Below are positions 1 to 7,506 of a stretch of DNA of 33,472 bases, piece by piece (the first letter of the stretch is position 1; each line of letters starts with the position of its first letter). A model generated the notes under the pieces. The model had not been told where the DNA came from, did no database searches, and saw only the letters and a program-made list of their open reading frames with translations. A program made the translations under genes and the position numbers. The stretch comes from Dehalococcoidia bacterium (GTDB taxonomy: Bacteria; Chloroflexota; Dehalococcoidia; GIF9; AB-539-J10): NCBI GenBank assembly GCA_021162545.1, contig JAGGYM010000059.1, positions 1 through 33,472 on the forward strand. Reading direction: 5' to 3'.

Positions 1-864
1 CGGTGCGGTGCACCTTTACCCAAACCTTCCTCTGTAAAAGAGGAGGCTGTGGTCCCCGAAGCTCACTGGACAGCCAAATGCCCGGTATGTAAGTCAGGGC
101 AACTTAAGTTAGCAACACAGAAGAAATTTCTCGGATTGCAAACTGCCCTGAGTTACAAGTGCCCCGATTGTGGTGCCACTTTCAGCCCGGATGGCAGCAG
201 GTACAAGCTCACCGCAGTTAAGGATAAGTCGAATCCCGTCTGGCAGGCCTACAGGAATAAGAGATTAACCGAACAAGAATGGAAGAACATCGCCTCTGGC
301 GGTTTGTCCAGTGCCAGACAACATGAAGCCGATATAGAGCAGTGGCTGACGGCTCTTAAAGAGGGAGAGATATCGGTAAAGATGATATGCGACAACTCAC
401 AGGTTCTCCTCAAGCGTAAAGAGGAACTAGAGGTTGTCTTGCCCGATATGGCTTTGTGGGAACCACGTTCAGTGAGGCAAAACGTTGGTGGTTATGGTGG
501 CCCCAGTTTCAGAATAGCTAAGGGCGTATCCTGGAGACTTGGTGCTTTCAAAGCTCAAAGTGAATCCCACGAGGAACTGAGAGCCATTGACCAGGGCAGG
601 TTTACTCTTACCAATAAGAGATTGGTATTCTCAGGAGCAAAGCGCACTGTAGACATTAACTTGAATAAAATTATCTCCATCGAGCCGTATAGTGATGGCA
701 TAGCTGTAAGGACAAGCGGCAGACAGAAGGCACAGTATTTCGTTGGCATAGACCCCAGGCAAGTCACCGCCACAGTTGCCATGGGCGACAGAGTGTATCA
801 AGAGCCATTCACTGGCTTGATGCTACAATGCTTGATCAAGGGCTTGGTAAAGCGGCAAGAGTAA
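1..864 (+). CDS. Zinc-ribbon protein with C-terminal PH/GRAM-like domain (5' end outside window)
   Basis: The frame is open to the left edge, and residues before the GTG at 49 read R-C-G-A-P-L-P, which looks like the end of a first zinc ribbon. The gene therefore probably begins outside the window and the GTG at 49 is not the true start. Counting from that GTG, a CPVC...CPDC zinc ribbon lies at about residues 11-41. The middle is hydrophilic. The C-terminal third contains GRFTLTNKRLVFSG followed by alternating beta-type segments, a pattern seen in bacterial PH/GRAM-like domains. I see no signal peptide or membrane segment. Function is unknown; zinc-ribbon plus PH-like proteins may act as scaffolds or membrane-proximal binders, which is inference. 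It stands alone on its strand. Confidence 0.7.
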   Translation, partial: RCGAPLPKPSSVKEEAVVPEAHWTAKCPVCKSGQLKLATQKKFLGLQTALSYKCPDCGATFSPDGSRYKLTAVKDKSNPVWQAYRNKRLTEQEWKNIASGGLSSARQHEADIEQWLTALKEGEISVKMICDNSQVLLKRKEELEVVLPDMALWEPRSVRQNVGGYGGPSFRIAKGVSWRLGAFKAQSESHEELRAIDQGRFTLTNKRLVFSGAKRTVDINLNKIISIEPYSDGIAVRTSGRQKAQYFVGIDPRQVTATVAMGDRVYQEPFTGLMLQCLIKGLVKRQE

Positions 865-1036
865 TTCTGCCATTTGATCACTCCTCATGTTAGCAAAAGA
901 GGAAATCGAGGGCATGCCCTTAACCCGTAGCCGCCACAATCCGGACATGCATACTTAAACCTTCAGCTGCGGATCAAGGATTACTGCATGGGCTTGACAT
1001 AATGCAGAAGGGAAAAGATGACTGTTTCAGGCTTCA

Positions 1037-1468
1037 TCAGGTGGATATTCCCGCTATTGGCTCGTAAACGAAGCTCGGGATGCGCCTGGCCCTGCCTTCT
1101 CTGCCAACGCAGGCCACTACGGTGGAGCCTTCGGTCAGCAAAGCTCCGTCCCGGCAGCGGGTGAGTCGGTAGCTGTGTTCCTGCGTGGCGCGGCTTCCCC
1201 TGGTGCAGGTGGTCTCCAGTTCCAGTTCCTCGTCATACCTGGCCGGCAGGTGATATTTCACGTGCAACTCGACGACGACGAAGAATATTCCCTCTTCTTC
1301 CATGTCCCGGTAAACAAGTCCGCTAGCGCGCATAAGCTCCGTGCGTCCCATCTCGAACCACATGGGATAAACGGTGTGGTGAACTACTCCGCTCTGGTCG
1401 GTCTCGTAATAGCGGGCGGCGACTTTTATCGCGTGGCTCTTCAGGGCTTTCTGCTCGGGTGAACTCAT
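1037..1468 (-). CDS. Acyl-CoA thioesterase, YbgC/4-hydroxybenzoyl-CoA thioesterase family (hotdog fold)
   Basis: The product (143 residues from the chosen ATG) has the family core YYETDQSGVVHH near its N-terminus, where the Asp is the usual catalytic residue. This is followed by YPMWFEMGRTELMR and the hotdog strand VVVELHVKYHLPARYDEELELET. The family hydrolyses acyl-CoA thioesters in the cytosol; the substrate cannot be read from sequence. The frame extends upstream to 1582, but those 38 residues are basic and unlike the family. I chose the ATG at 1468, which has AGGAAG immediately before it, although that spacing is unusually tight. It lies downstream of degV on the same strand, with a hairpin between the two. 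Confidence 0.82.
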   Translation of the reverse strand: MSSPEQKALKSHAIKVAARYYETDQSGVVHHTVYPMWFEMGRTELMRASGLVYRDMEEEGIFFVVVELHVKYHLPARYDEELELETTCTRGSRATQEHSYRLTRCRDGALLTEGSTVVACVGREGRARRIPSFVYEPIAGIST

Positions 1469-1580
1469 CTTCCTGGCGCTAAAGGTAGCATACCTGCTAC
1501 GGTATGGCAATAGATGAACGCCACTCATAATCCGTAAGTGAAAGCTTGCAATAAAGCTAAACAGATTCGTTCGGACCATC

Positions 1581-1600
1581 ACCCGCGAGGCGGGTTTTTT
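1581..1600 (+). terminator. Rho-independent-type hairpin facing right
   Basis: A 6-bp GC-rich stem (ACCCGC with GCGGGT around a GAG loop) is followed directly by a T run. An outer pair of arms, GTTCGGA at 1569-1575 and TCCGAAC at 1604-1610, encloses it. The T run lies on the + strand side while both neighbouring genes are on the minus strand. It would therefore stop rightward, antisense transcription rather than end degV. Confidence 0.4.
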
Positions 1601-1636
1601 GAATCCGAACTCATGCGTCAGGAGCGATGCGAATAT

Positions 1637-2491
1637 CTATTCCCGCTGCATGACGGCCATGGCCAGGGTGCCGGCCCCCCCGTAGGTGGTGGTGACGCAG
1701 CCGAGCTGCGTTACCATGATTTGCTCTTTGCTGGCTACTCCCTCCAGATTGTGGATGAGCATCTCCGCCTCAGCGGGGTTCAAAGAATGGGCGATGGCAA
1801 TTTCCTTTATCGGTGACAGGTCTTCTGCCCAGCGCACCAGCTTCTTCAGAGTCCTGAGCTCACCGGGTATTAGTGAAGCCCTGCGTATCCTGCCCCCACC
1901 GTATAGTTCCCCCACCAGTTTGATATGCATTTTCATGGCAATCTTCCCGCTGAAGATGAGCCACCCCGTCAGGCGCAGGCGCCTTCCCCTGATAACGTGG
2001 GCCAAGCTGCCTATCTTGCCGAAGAGGTAAGTTCGTGGAATGGTACTGTGCATCATGGAAACTATCTCATTCAGGTTCTTGCCCTCGCGGGCCGCTTGAG
2101 CGGCGGCTATGACTATCAGTCCCATCCCGGCGGAAACCAAGCCGGAATCTATCACCTCCACGCGGCATTTGTCTTTGAGATATCCCTGCGCCAGCCTGGC
2201 TGAGTTGCACGTACCGCTGTATCCAGGGGAAAGATGGATGGAGATGATCTCGTTACTCTGTTCTGACAGTTCCTGGTAAACGCCGACGAAATCGCCCGGC
2301 GAGGGCGACGAGGTCTGGGGGAGCTCTCCGCCGCGGGACAGCTCGCGGTGGAGCGTTTCGATATCTATGTCCACGCCGTCGCGGTAGGTCTGCTCTCCCA
2401 GCCTCAGGTACAGCGGCACCACGGTGATGCCCAGCTCCCTGGCCAGCCCGGCAGGGATGTCACAGGTGCTATCGGTTACTACCCTGACCAT
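1637..2491 (-). CDS. degV: DegV family fatty-acid-binding protein
   Basis: The protein is 284 residues, the usual DegV length. It opens with the hallmark VRVVTDSTCDIP and continues with ITVVPLYLRLGEQTYRDGVDI and TSSPSPGDF. The lipid-contacting signature SIHLSPGYSGTCNSA and the EVIDSGLVSAGMGL segment follow. DegV proteins bind a single fatty acid in a two-domain cleft; the closest characterised members (FakB) present fatty acid to the kinase FakA. No fakA-like gene is visible here. The ATG at 2491 starts exactly at the conserved N-terminus. It may be transcribed together with the downstream thioesterase, and both would handle acyl groups, though that link is inference. Confidence 0.9.
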   Translation of the reverse strand: MVRVVTDSTCDIPAGLARELGITVVPLYLRLGEQTYRDGVDIDIETLHRELSRGGELPQTSSPSPGDFVGVYQELSEQSNEIISIHLSPGYSGTCNSARLAQGYLKDKCRVEVIDSGLVSAGMGLIVIAAAQAAREGKNLNEIVSMMHSTIPRTYLFGKIGSLAHVIRGRRLRLTGWLIFSGKIAMKMHIKLVGELYGGGRIRRASLIPGELRTLKKLVRWAEDLSPIKEIAIAHSLNPAEAEMLIHNLEGVASKEQIMVTQLGCVTTTYGGAGTLAMAVMQRE

Positions 2492-2625
2492 TGCGCTAAT
2501 CCATATAAATATACAGGAAAAGGGATGGCTTTACGAATGCCCATCTCCTCTCCGCTTGTTGTTGCCTGGAGCTATCCTGTTATCATTGCAAGCGAATCGA
2601 AATAATCTGAGGTTGGCTTTTGCAT

Positions 2626-2823
2626 GAGATTGCCACGTCGCTCCGCTCCTCGCAATGACACAAAAGAAGAAGGCTAGCAGTAACGGGGAAAGGCTTGCAA
2701 CGACGACGGGAGGCGGGATTGCCACGGCACTTTGTGCCTCGCAAAGACGACGGGGAGGCTCCGGCTCACCGCAATGACAAAAGAGTAAGGCTCGCAGTAA
2801 CGGGGAAAGCTCGCAACAACGGG
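2626..2823. repeat. Dispersed GATTGCCAC...CGCAATGAC repeat cluster
   Basis: The 377-base gap between degV and the cupin gene holds no credible gene. It contains copies of a widespread bacterial intergenic repeat. Copy one is at 2626-2659, copy two at 2715-2750 with an internal GGCAC/GTGCC palindrome, and a partial copy lies at about 2755-2778. A longer unit containing GCAGTAACGGGGAAAG occurs at 2652-2710 and again at 2771-2823. On the minus strand the first copy translates as VIARSGATWQS, a familiar spurious peptide produced by this repeat family. I infer non-coding repeats. Confidence 0.75.
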
Positions 2824-2868
2824 CCTCATAAGGACAGGGGAAGGAACCGTTGCCGGGAGCAGTCCCTT

Positions 2869-3204
2869 TTACTTGTTGCCTGCCATTGGCACGACGCAGA
2901 TAAAGCGGAAGATCTCCTCACCGGTGTTGTACAGGCAATGTGCCTCGTTGGCGGGGACAAAGACGACATCTCCCTGACGCAACATCGTTTCGTTCTCTCT
3001 CCCTCTCACAGCTCCATGTCCAGCGAGAACGAAAACCTCGTGTTCCCAGTTATGTGAATGAAATGGGGTAGAGCTGTTTGGCTGCAGTTCAAAGACGCGC
3101 ATGACAAAATTCGGCGCTCCCTCATCAGGACCGGCGACGACGCGCTTGACCACGCCCGGGATTTCCTCTTTTCTCTGCACCTGGCGGTAATTGTGAACTT
3201 TCAA
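2869..3204 (-). CDS. Small single-domain cupin
   Basis: The 111-residue product has a cupin core: motif 1 HSHNWEHEVFVLAGHG, with the pattern HxHx4E, and motif 2 GDVVFVPANEAHCLYN. Cupins of this size often bind a divalent metal through the His/Glu set; substrate and reaction are unknown. The reading frame is open to 3447, but a strong AAGGAGGT at 3209-3216 sits 5 bases before a TTG at 3204. The product from there, beginning M-K-V-H-N-Y, matches how such cupins usually start. A sigma-70-type promoter lies just upstream. No partner gene is adjacent on the strand. Confidence 0.82.
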   Translation of the reverse strand: MKVHNYRQVQRKEEIPGVVKRVVAGPDEGAPNFVMRVFELQPNSSTPFHSHNWEHEVFVLAGHGAVRGRENETMLRQGDVVFVPANEAHCLYNTGEEIFRFICVVPMAGNK

Positions 3205-3208
3205 CGCT

Positions 3209-3216
3209 ACCTCCTT
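3209..3216 (-). promoter_or_regulatory. Ribosome binding site deciding the cupin TTG start
   Basis: The minus strand reads AAGGAGGT, a near-perfect anti-16S match, with the GGAGG core 5 bases from a TTG. It sets the start at 3204 rather than at ATG codons further upstream in the same frame. Confidence 0.8.
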
Positions 3217-3255
3217 GTGGAAGAGGCCTCTCCTCTGTGGACCACTCCCAGGATA

Positions 3256-3285
3256 ATTATCAATTGTGAAGTCAGTATTTGTCAA
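3256..3285 (-). promoter_or_regulatory. Sigma-70-type promoter for the cupin gene
   Basis: On the minus strand a perfect TTGACA (3280-3285) is followed after 18 bases by GATAAT (3256-3261). The expected transcript start lies about 40 bases before the ribosome binding site. Confidence 0.65.
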
Positions 3286-3336
3286 TACATCGATTGTCTC
3301 GACGGGCATTTTTGTTTGCCTGTCTCGTGGCAGATA

Positions 3337-3365
3337 TTGACAGATTGGCAACTCTGAGGTAATCT
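3337..3365 (+). promoter_or_regulatory. Possible promoter for the HicB-like gene
   Basis: A perfect TTGACA (3337-3342) is followed after 17 bases by a poor -10 (TAATCT, 3360-3365). It is correctly placed about 50 bases before the gene. Arms GACGGGCA/TGCCTGTC at 3301-3308 and 3317-3324 lie just upstream and could be an operator. Confidence 0.4.
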
Positions 3366-3412
3366 GAAACAGTAGGAGAAAAGTACCCCCCCCGGTGGGG
3401 CAGGAGGTTGCA

Positions 3413-3715
3413 ATGCCCGATAACCTGAAATCCGCTATTGAATTCAAAGTACGCGTTATCGTCGAATCCTGTGAGGGTGGGTGTCATGCATATTGCCCCG
3501 CTCTAAAAGGGCTGCGCGCCTGTGGGAATACCGAAGAGGAAGCATTGAGCAATGCTACCGATGCGGCGACAAGCTACTTGAGTTACCTGATTAAAGAACA
3601 TGAACCAATTCCGGTGGATATTATAGCTGATGGGGAGGTAGAGAGGGGATTGCCCCCGGGCCTGAGAAATTCCGTGCACCACTATGTCAAAGACCTGCTG
3701 GTGACAAGTAACTGA
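3413..3715 (+). CDS. HicB-like protein (orphan antitoxin-type)
   Basis: The 100-residue product has the HicB partial RNase-H-like fold pattern: FKVRVIVESCEGGCHAYCPALKG, then RACGNTEEEALSNATDAATSYL, matching the usual sequence of two strands, P-L-x-G-x-x-x-x-G-x-T-x-E-E-A and a helix. HicB proteins neutralise HicA mRNA interferases and often repress their own operon. Here no HicA-like double-stranded-RNA-binding toxin is found on either side and the C-terminal tail lacks an obvious DNA-binding domain, so this is an orphan. The ATG at 3413 has AGGAGG 5 bases upstream; a GTG at 3395 is less likely. Confidence 0.7.
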   Translation: MPDNLKSAIEFKVRVIVESCEGGCHAYCPALKGLRACGNTEEEALSNATDAATSYLSYLIKEHEPIPVDIIADGEVERGLPPGLRNSVHHYVKDLLVTSN

Positions 3716-3754
3716 AGCCTTCTATCAGAATAATATGCCTCTGTGCCGGAGGTA

Positions 3755-3783
3755 TTGACAGACAGAAAGAGCCATAATAAGAT
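3755..3783 (+). promoter_or_regulatory. Sigma-70-type promoter for the dodecin gene
   Basis: TTGACA (3755-3760) is followed after 17 bases by TAAGAT (3778-3783, four of six consensus bases). It predicts a leader of roughly 95 bases before the dodecin start. Confidence 0.5.
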
Positions 3784-3885
3784 GTAAATAAGCATTGTTG
3801 CTCCGGAGCGCTGGCCCCGGATGCAGGGATGACGTTAGGAGCCCGCAGGCTGAGAAGGTCTGGCAGGGCAGAAAAGGAGGATGAG

Positions 3886-4092
3886 ATGGATAGTGTCTAC
3901 AAGGTGATCGAGCTGGTGGGAAGCAGTACCGAGTCATGGGAGAAAGCGGCGGCAAAAGCAGTCGAGACGGCGAGCCAGACGCTGCGGGATGTCCGCGTCG
4001 CCGAGGTTGTCGAACTGGACATGCTCCTCGACGGAGGAAAGATTATCGCCTACCGCGCCAAGGTGAAGGTCTCCTTCAAATACGAAGGCTGA
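3886..4092 (+). CDS. Dodecin family flavin-binding protein
   Basis: The 68-residue product matches dodecins along its full length: VYKVIELVGSS at the start, SWEKAAAKAVETASQTL in the helix, then RVAEVVELD and the closing AYRAKVKVSFKYE. Dodecins form hollow dodecamers that bind riboflavin or FMN pairs and buffer free flavin in the cytosol. An AAGGAGG at 3874-3880 sits 5 bases before the chosen ATG; the same frame is open back to 3829 but that extension is not dodecin-like. The gene has its own upstream promoter and is not in an operon. A long hairpin follows at 4125-4162. Confidence 0.9.
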   Translation: MDSVYKVIELVGSSTESWEKAAAKAVETASQTLRDVRVAEVVELDMLLDGGKIIAYRAKVKVSFKYEG

Positions 4093-4124
4093 TAGTCAAG
4101 CAACAACAGGCGCCCTTGCTCTCC

Positions 4125-4162
4125 GAATGTAATCTGCGTTCCTCTGAACGCAGATTGCATTC
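4125..4162. repeat. 16-bp inverted repeat between convergent genes
   Basis: Arms 4125-4140 and 4147-4162 pair over 16 positions with one G-U wobble and a 6-base loop. No T run follows on either strand, so it is not a textbook terminator. It sits between convergent dodecin and feoB and may end or stabilise both transcripts. A second small hairpin (TTGCTG/CAGCAA) is at 4186-4201. Confidence 0.6.
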
Positions 4163-4227
4163 TCCCTTGAGATAGCAAAGCGTTTTTGCTGTAAGCAGCA
4201 ACAAAAATGGTAACTGAGATTTAAGCC

Positions 4228-5943
4228 TCACAGGATGAGGTTTAATATTCCGCCTACTATCAGAGCAGAGGCAATCATAATGCCTGTTGCCTTGAGCATG
4301 TTGAGTACCCCCAGTTGCCTCAGCAGAACGACGAAAGTGGCAATGCAGGGGAAGAACATCGCGAGTACTACGCTGCCCACGACCATTTGACTGGCTGTCA
4401 ATGACAGAGGGGCCAGCATTCCCATCGCTACGTCCTTACGAAGGAAGCCGATTACCAGAGAGGTAACGGCCTCTTTAGGCAGGCCCAGTATCCCCGTTAT
4501 CACCGGTGCGGTGAAGCTGGCAATAGCATCGAAGGCGCCCAGAGTATAGAGCACGTTGATAGCCAGGATGGCCCCCAAAAACATGGGAAGCGCCTCGCCC
4601 AGAAAACCGCGGACTCTCAGCCATAGCTTCTGTAATACGGTTCGCCACTGCGGCAGGCGGTAGGGCGGTATTTCGATAAGCAACTCGGGGCTGAAGCCCT
4701 TGACGCTGTGATTGAGTATGATGCCCAGCACGACCCAGACGACAAAGAGCGTCCCATAGACGATGACCACGTATTGCAGGCCGAATCCACCAACCAGCCC
4801 AAAAATCATGGCCTGCAACGCGCTGCATGGTATGGCTATAGATATCAGCGTGGCGGCAATGAATTGCTCCCTTTTGCTTTCCAGGATGCGCGTGGCCAGG
4901 ACGGCGGGCACATTGCAGCCCAATCCGAGCAGGGTCGGGATAATGGCATACCCATGCAATCCCATGCGATGCATGGCGGAGTCCATCAGGATCGCCAGCC
5001 GCGGCAAGTATCCCGTGTCCTCGAGCAATCCCAGCACCAGGTAAAAAGCTATGATGTAGGGCAATACCATGGCAAGGGGCACGTACAGCCCACTGGACAG
5101 CAGCCCGAACGACTCCACGAAGTTGATTTCTCCTCCGGAGACCGAGCCAATCACGATGCTGTGGAGGAAACCTCCACCTCCGAGCAGGCTGCTTAGTTTC
5201 AGCAGCACCGGCGCCCAGAGGTTTTCGAACAGAGGGTCGAGAAGATATCCAATAAGGCCCTCACCGATGAAGCGGACTACGAAAAAGCTGCAGGCCAGGA
5301 TAACCAGTGCGAGAAGACTCCCCGTTAGCGGCTTGACGCTGGCATCGGCCAGGCACTCGCGCCAGGTGTGGTGGCGGTGGGTGATTACCTGGATCTGTCC
5401 GGTGATTTTGCCGATGGTACTCCAGCGCCTGTTGCTGGTACGGGCGGGCATTGCAGGAGAGCAGGCCTGCGGGATATGCTCCACCAGGTTCTTTATTCCC
5501 TCTCCCGTTACCGCAACGGTAGGTATGACGGGCACTTTCAGGAGCTTCTTCAGCCCATCCAGGTCGACATGTATGCCCTTGTGCCTGGTATCGTCCCACA
5601 TGTTCAGGGCTACTATCACGGGAATATCTCTCTCCAGCAGCTGCAGCGTAAGATAGAGATTCCTTTCCAGGTTGGTTGCATCGACCACGTTGATGACCAC
5701 GTCCCCGGTCTCAAGCATCTTCAGGGCTATTTCCTCCACCTGGGAGGTAGGCTCCAGGGTATAGGTACCGGGAACGTCGATGACCTCAACCCGCTCGCCT
5801 TCCAGCTTCATAAATCCGCTGGTGTAGCCCACCGTGGTACCGGGATAATTAGAGGCAATGACGCGAACTCCCGTGAGGCGGTGAAAGAGAACGCTCTTGC
5901 CCACATTGGGATTGCCCATCAGCAGAACCTTCATTTCAATCAA
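4228..5943 (-). CDS. feoB: Ferrous iron transporter FeoB
   Basis: The 571-residue protein has an N-terminal GTPase domain with G1 GNPNVGKS (10-17), G3 DVPG (56-59) and G4 NMWD (114-117), then a helical GDI-like segment. Multiple membrane helices follow with the Gate-type patterns LPRLAILMD and GLGCNVPAVLATR. FeoB imports Fe2+ across the inner membrane. It is shorter than the E. coli protein (773 residues); the region after the GTPase domain and the C-terminal end look compact. The TTG start at 5943 overlaps the feoA stop, giving translational coupling; an ATG three codons later is the alternative. It is the last gene of the dtxR-feoA-feoB operon. Confidence 0.93.
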   Translation of the reverse strand: MIEMKVLLMGNPNVGKSVLFHRLTGVRVIASNYPGTTVGYTSGFMKLEGERVEVIDVPGTYTLEPTSQVEEIALKMLETGDVVINVVDATNLERNLYLTLQLLERDIPVIVALNMWDDTRHKGIHVDLDGLKKLLKVPVIPTVAVTGEGIKNLVEHIPQACSPAMPARTSNRRWSTIGKITGQIQVITHRHHTWRECLADASVKPLTGSLLALVILACSFFVVRFIGEGLIGYLLDPLFENLWAPVLLKLSSLLGGGGFLHSIVIGSVSGGEINFVESFGLLSSGLYVPLAMVLPYIIAFYLVLGLLEDTGYLPRLAILMDSAMHRMGLHGYAIIPTLLGLGCNVPAVLATRILESKREQFIAATLISIAIPCSALQAMIFGLVGGFGLQYVVIVYGTLFVVWVVLGIILNHSVKGFSPELLIEIPPYRLPQWRTVLQKLWLRVRGFLGEALPMFLGAILAINVLYTLGAFDAIASFTAPVITGILGLPKEAVTSLVIGFLRKDVAMGMLAPLSLTASQMVVGSVVLAMFFPCIATFVVLLRQLGVLNMLKATGIMIASALIVGGILNLIL

Positions 5944-6182
5944 ATCAGTTTAATGAGTATTCTGCTGGCCATACCATAGCCAATGGCTACCTGGGCTCTG
6001 TCCACCAGAACGGTGACCGGGCCTCGCATGAACATGGAACTGACTTTGGTTATCCTCTTGCCGGGGATGATGCCCAGAGCGCCCAGCCGGTGGGTCATGC
6101 CCCGTCTGCCCTGGATTTCAACTACCACTCCACTCTGCCCCGGCTGCATCAGGATCAGGGTCGTTTCTTTTCCGTCGGGCAT
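5940..6182 (-). CDS. feoA: FeoA, SH3-like ferrous transport accessory protein
   Basis: The 80-residue product carries the FeoA pattern: a hydrophobic strand with GVVVEIQG, then HRLGALGIIPGKRITKV and FMRGPVTVLVDRAQVAIGYGMASRILI. FeoA is a small cytosolic protein thought to act on the FeoB GTPase domain. The start ATG overlaps the dtxR stop (TAATG), and its own stop overlaps the feoB start, so all three genes are tightly coupled. AAAGGAAA lies upstream as a ribosome binding site. Confidence 0.92.
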   Translation of the reverse strand: MPDGKETTLILMQPGQSGVVVEIQGRRGMTHRLGALGIIPGKRITKVSSMFMRGPVTVLVDRAQVAIGYGMASRILIKLI

Positions 6183-6736
6183 TAAATGTCTTTCCTTTCG
6201 TTTTCTATTTCACCTGGCAGGAATATCACAGGTGAAGACACCTGCTCTCTCCTCGGGCATCCGGCAGAGTCATCATCAGAGTACTCGCCGTGTTCCAGAT
6301 AATAATCAAAGCCATTGAGGCAGTGAGATTCTCCACGTGGCCGGGACAGGATAAATTCCACGAACTTTACCAACCTCTCGGAGGTAGCCGGACTGACGAA
6401 GTGTTCCATGTCGCAGGCATCCTTCCAGGCTGTCTCCGGTTCAACTCCCAGTATCTCGGTAAGGAATTTTCCCAGAGCCTCGTGTCGCCGCATTACATCT
6501 GCGGCGATCTTCCTGCCCTCACCGGTGAGCTCAACGTATCCATACCTTTCGTGATTAACCAGCCCTTTTTCAGAGAGCTTCCTGAGAGCCGCCGTAACGC
6601 TGGAATTCTTTACCCCCAGCGCTTTGCCCAGACTGGCTACCCTTGCCACCCCTTTCTCTTCCGCCAGTACGGCTATCCTCTCGAGATAATCTTCCATGCT
6701 GGCGCTTTGTTGTTCTTCTACCTCTCTGGTCAGCAT
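6182..6736 (-). CDS. DtxR/MntR-family metal-dependent repressor
   Basis: The 184-residue protein begins with SMEDYLERI, the DtxR-family first helix, followed by a winged helix-turn-helix (about 30-72) and a dimerisation/metal domain. Candidate metal ligands are D16, E19, H85, C108, E111 and H112. D16 is MntR-like, while C108-x2-E111-H112 matches the DtxR/IdeR arrangement, so the set is a mixture. A 40-residue tail past 145 replaces the SH3 domain of DtxR. Members repress metal-uptake genes when loaded with Fe2+ or Mn2+. Being first gene of the feo operon, with a palindrome just upstream, makes iron-responsive autoregulation likely. GAGGAG precedes the ATG. Confidence 0.9.
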   Translation of the reverse strand: MLTREVEEQQSASMEDYLERIAVLAEEKGVARVASLGKALGVKNSSVTAALRKLSEKGLVNHERYGYVELTGEGRKIAADVMRRHEALGKFLTEILGVEPETAWKDACDMEHFVSPATSERLVKFVEFILSRPRGESHCLNGFDYYLEHGEYSDDDSAGCPRREQVSSPVIFLPGEIENERKDI

Positions 6737-6756
6737 AGTAAGTCTCCTCTCACTTT

Positions 6757-6772
6757 GTTAGATGAGCCTAAC
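6757..6772. promoter_or_regulatory. Candidate DtxR-type operator
   Basis: The palindrome GTTAG-N6-CTAAC lies about 21 bases before the dtxR start and keeps the TTAG...CTAA ends of DtxR/IdeR boxes. A possible -10 (TAATAT on the minus strand) lies immediately upstream, so a bound repressor would block the promoter. Confidence 0.55.
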
Positions 6773-6915
6773 GATATATTACATCATATTCCGTACTTTT
6801 GAAAGCGGGCGGTGATGCATTTCTCGTGCAGGACGAATCAGCGGGCGCGGTTTACTTCTCTATGGAGTCCACAGGGCAACCCTGGAAAGTGACAGGGACT
6901 TGCCCGGCGTGGCAA

Positions 6916-7293
6916 TCATGATTTGCCTTTTTCCCTGGCGATTTGCTCCAGCCTGGCATCGTCAATGCCGAAGTGGTGGGCTATCTCATGCTTTACTACT
7001 TCCTCTACCTCCGCGGTGATATCGGCATCGGACCGGCATTTGCCTTCGATAGGTTTCTGAAAGATGGTAATTTTATCCGGCGGCACCAGTCCATAATGCT
7101 CGCGCATGGTCTGGGGCACGCCCTCGTAAAGGCCAAGCAGCGTTTCGTCACGCTGCAACCCTACGCTGTTCTTTTGCCTGTGGGAGGGATAGTCCTCAAC
7201 CATGACGACGACGTTGTCCATTTCCGTCAAGAACTCTTCCGGCAGGTCGTCAACCGCCTTTGCCACCAATCCCTCGAACTTCTCTCTGTCCAC
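6916..7293 (-). CDS. Minimal zincin metallopeptidase family protein (PF06262-like)
   Basis: The 125-residue protein ends with KHEIAHHFGIDD, an HExxHxxGxxD zinc site with H102, H106 and D112 as ligands and E103 as catalytic base. The preceding segment LLGLYEGVPQ...PDKITIFQKPI is characteristic of this small cytosolic family, whose substrate is not known. The start is a GTG at 7293, giving M-D-R-E-K-F; no strong ribosome binding site is apparent. It stands apart from the feo operon by about 180 bases. Confidence 0.85.
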   Translation of the reverse strand: MDREKFEGLVAKAVDDLPEEFLTEMDNVVVMVEDYPSHRQKNSVGLQRDETLLGLYEGVPQTMREHYGLVPPDKITIFQKPIEGKCRSDADITAEVEEVVKHEIAHHFGIDDARLEQIAREKGKS

Positions 7294-7425
7294 GATATGC
7301 GCTTTTCGCCCGGCGACGGGCTTTCCTGGATAGACTAATTATATGCGAGAACGCGGTATATGTGTAGCTCCTCTTAAGCAATGGGGGCTGCGGGGAGATT
7401 ACGCGGTGCTATCCAGGAAGATAAG

Positions 7426-7506
7426 GAGCCTGTTGCATAAAGGAGTTTTCTGAAGCTAACATCCGTGCTGCCTCAGCTTTGGCAGGTGGGTTTGTGCAAC
7501 AGGCTC
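7426..7506. mobile_element. 81-bp MITE-like element with terminal inverted repeats
   Basis: Ends GAGCCTGTTGCATAAA (left) and GAGCCTGTTGCACAAA (right end, reverse strand) match at 15 of 16 positions. A 7-bp direct repeat GAAGATA lies at 7417-7423 and 7507-7513, two bases outside the left end and abutting the right end. No coding capacity. This lies in the 327-base gap between the zincin and HTH genes, which otherwise holds only the HTH promoter. Internal deletion of an IS or a MITE is the likely origin. Confidence 0.5.

Noticed and set aside
2531-2725. Small minus-strand open frame with VIARSGATWQS
   Set aside because: This peptide is a known artefact of a dispersed intergenic repeat.
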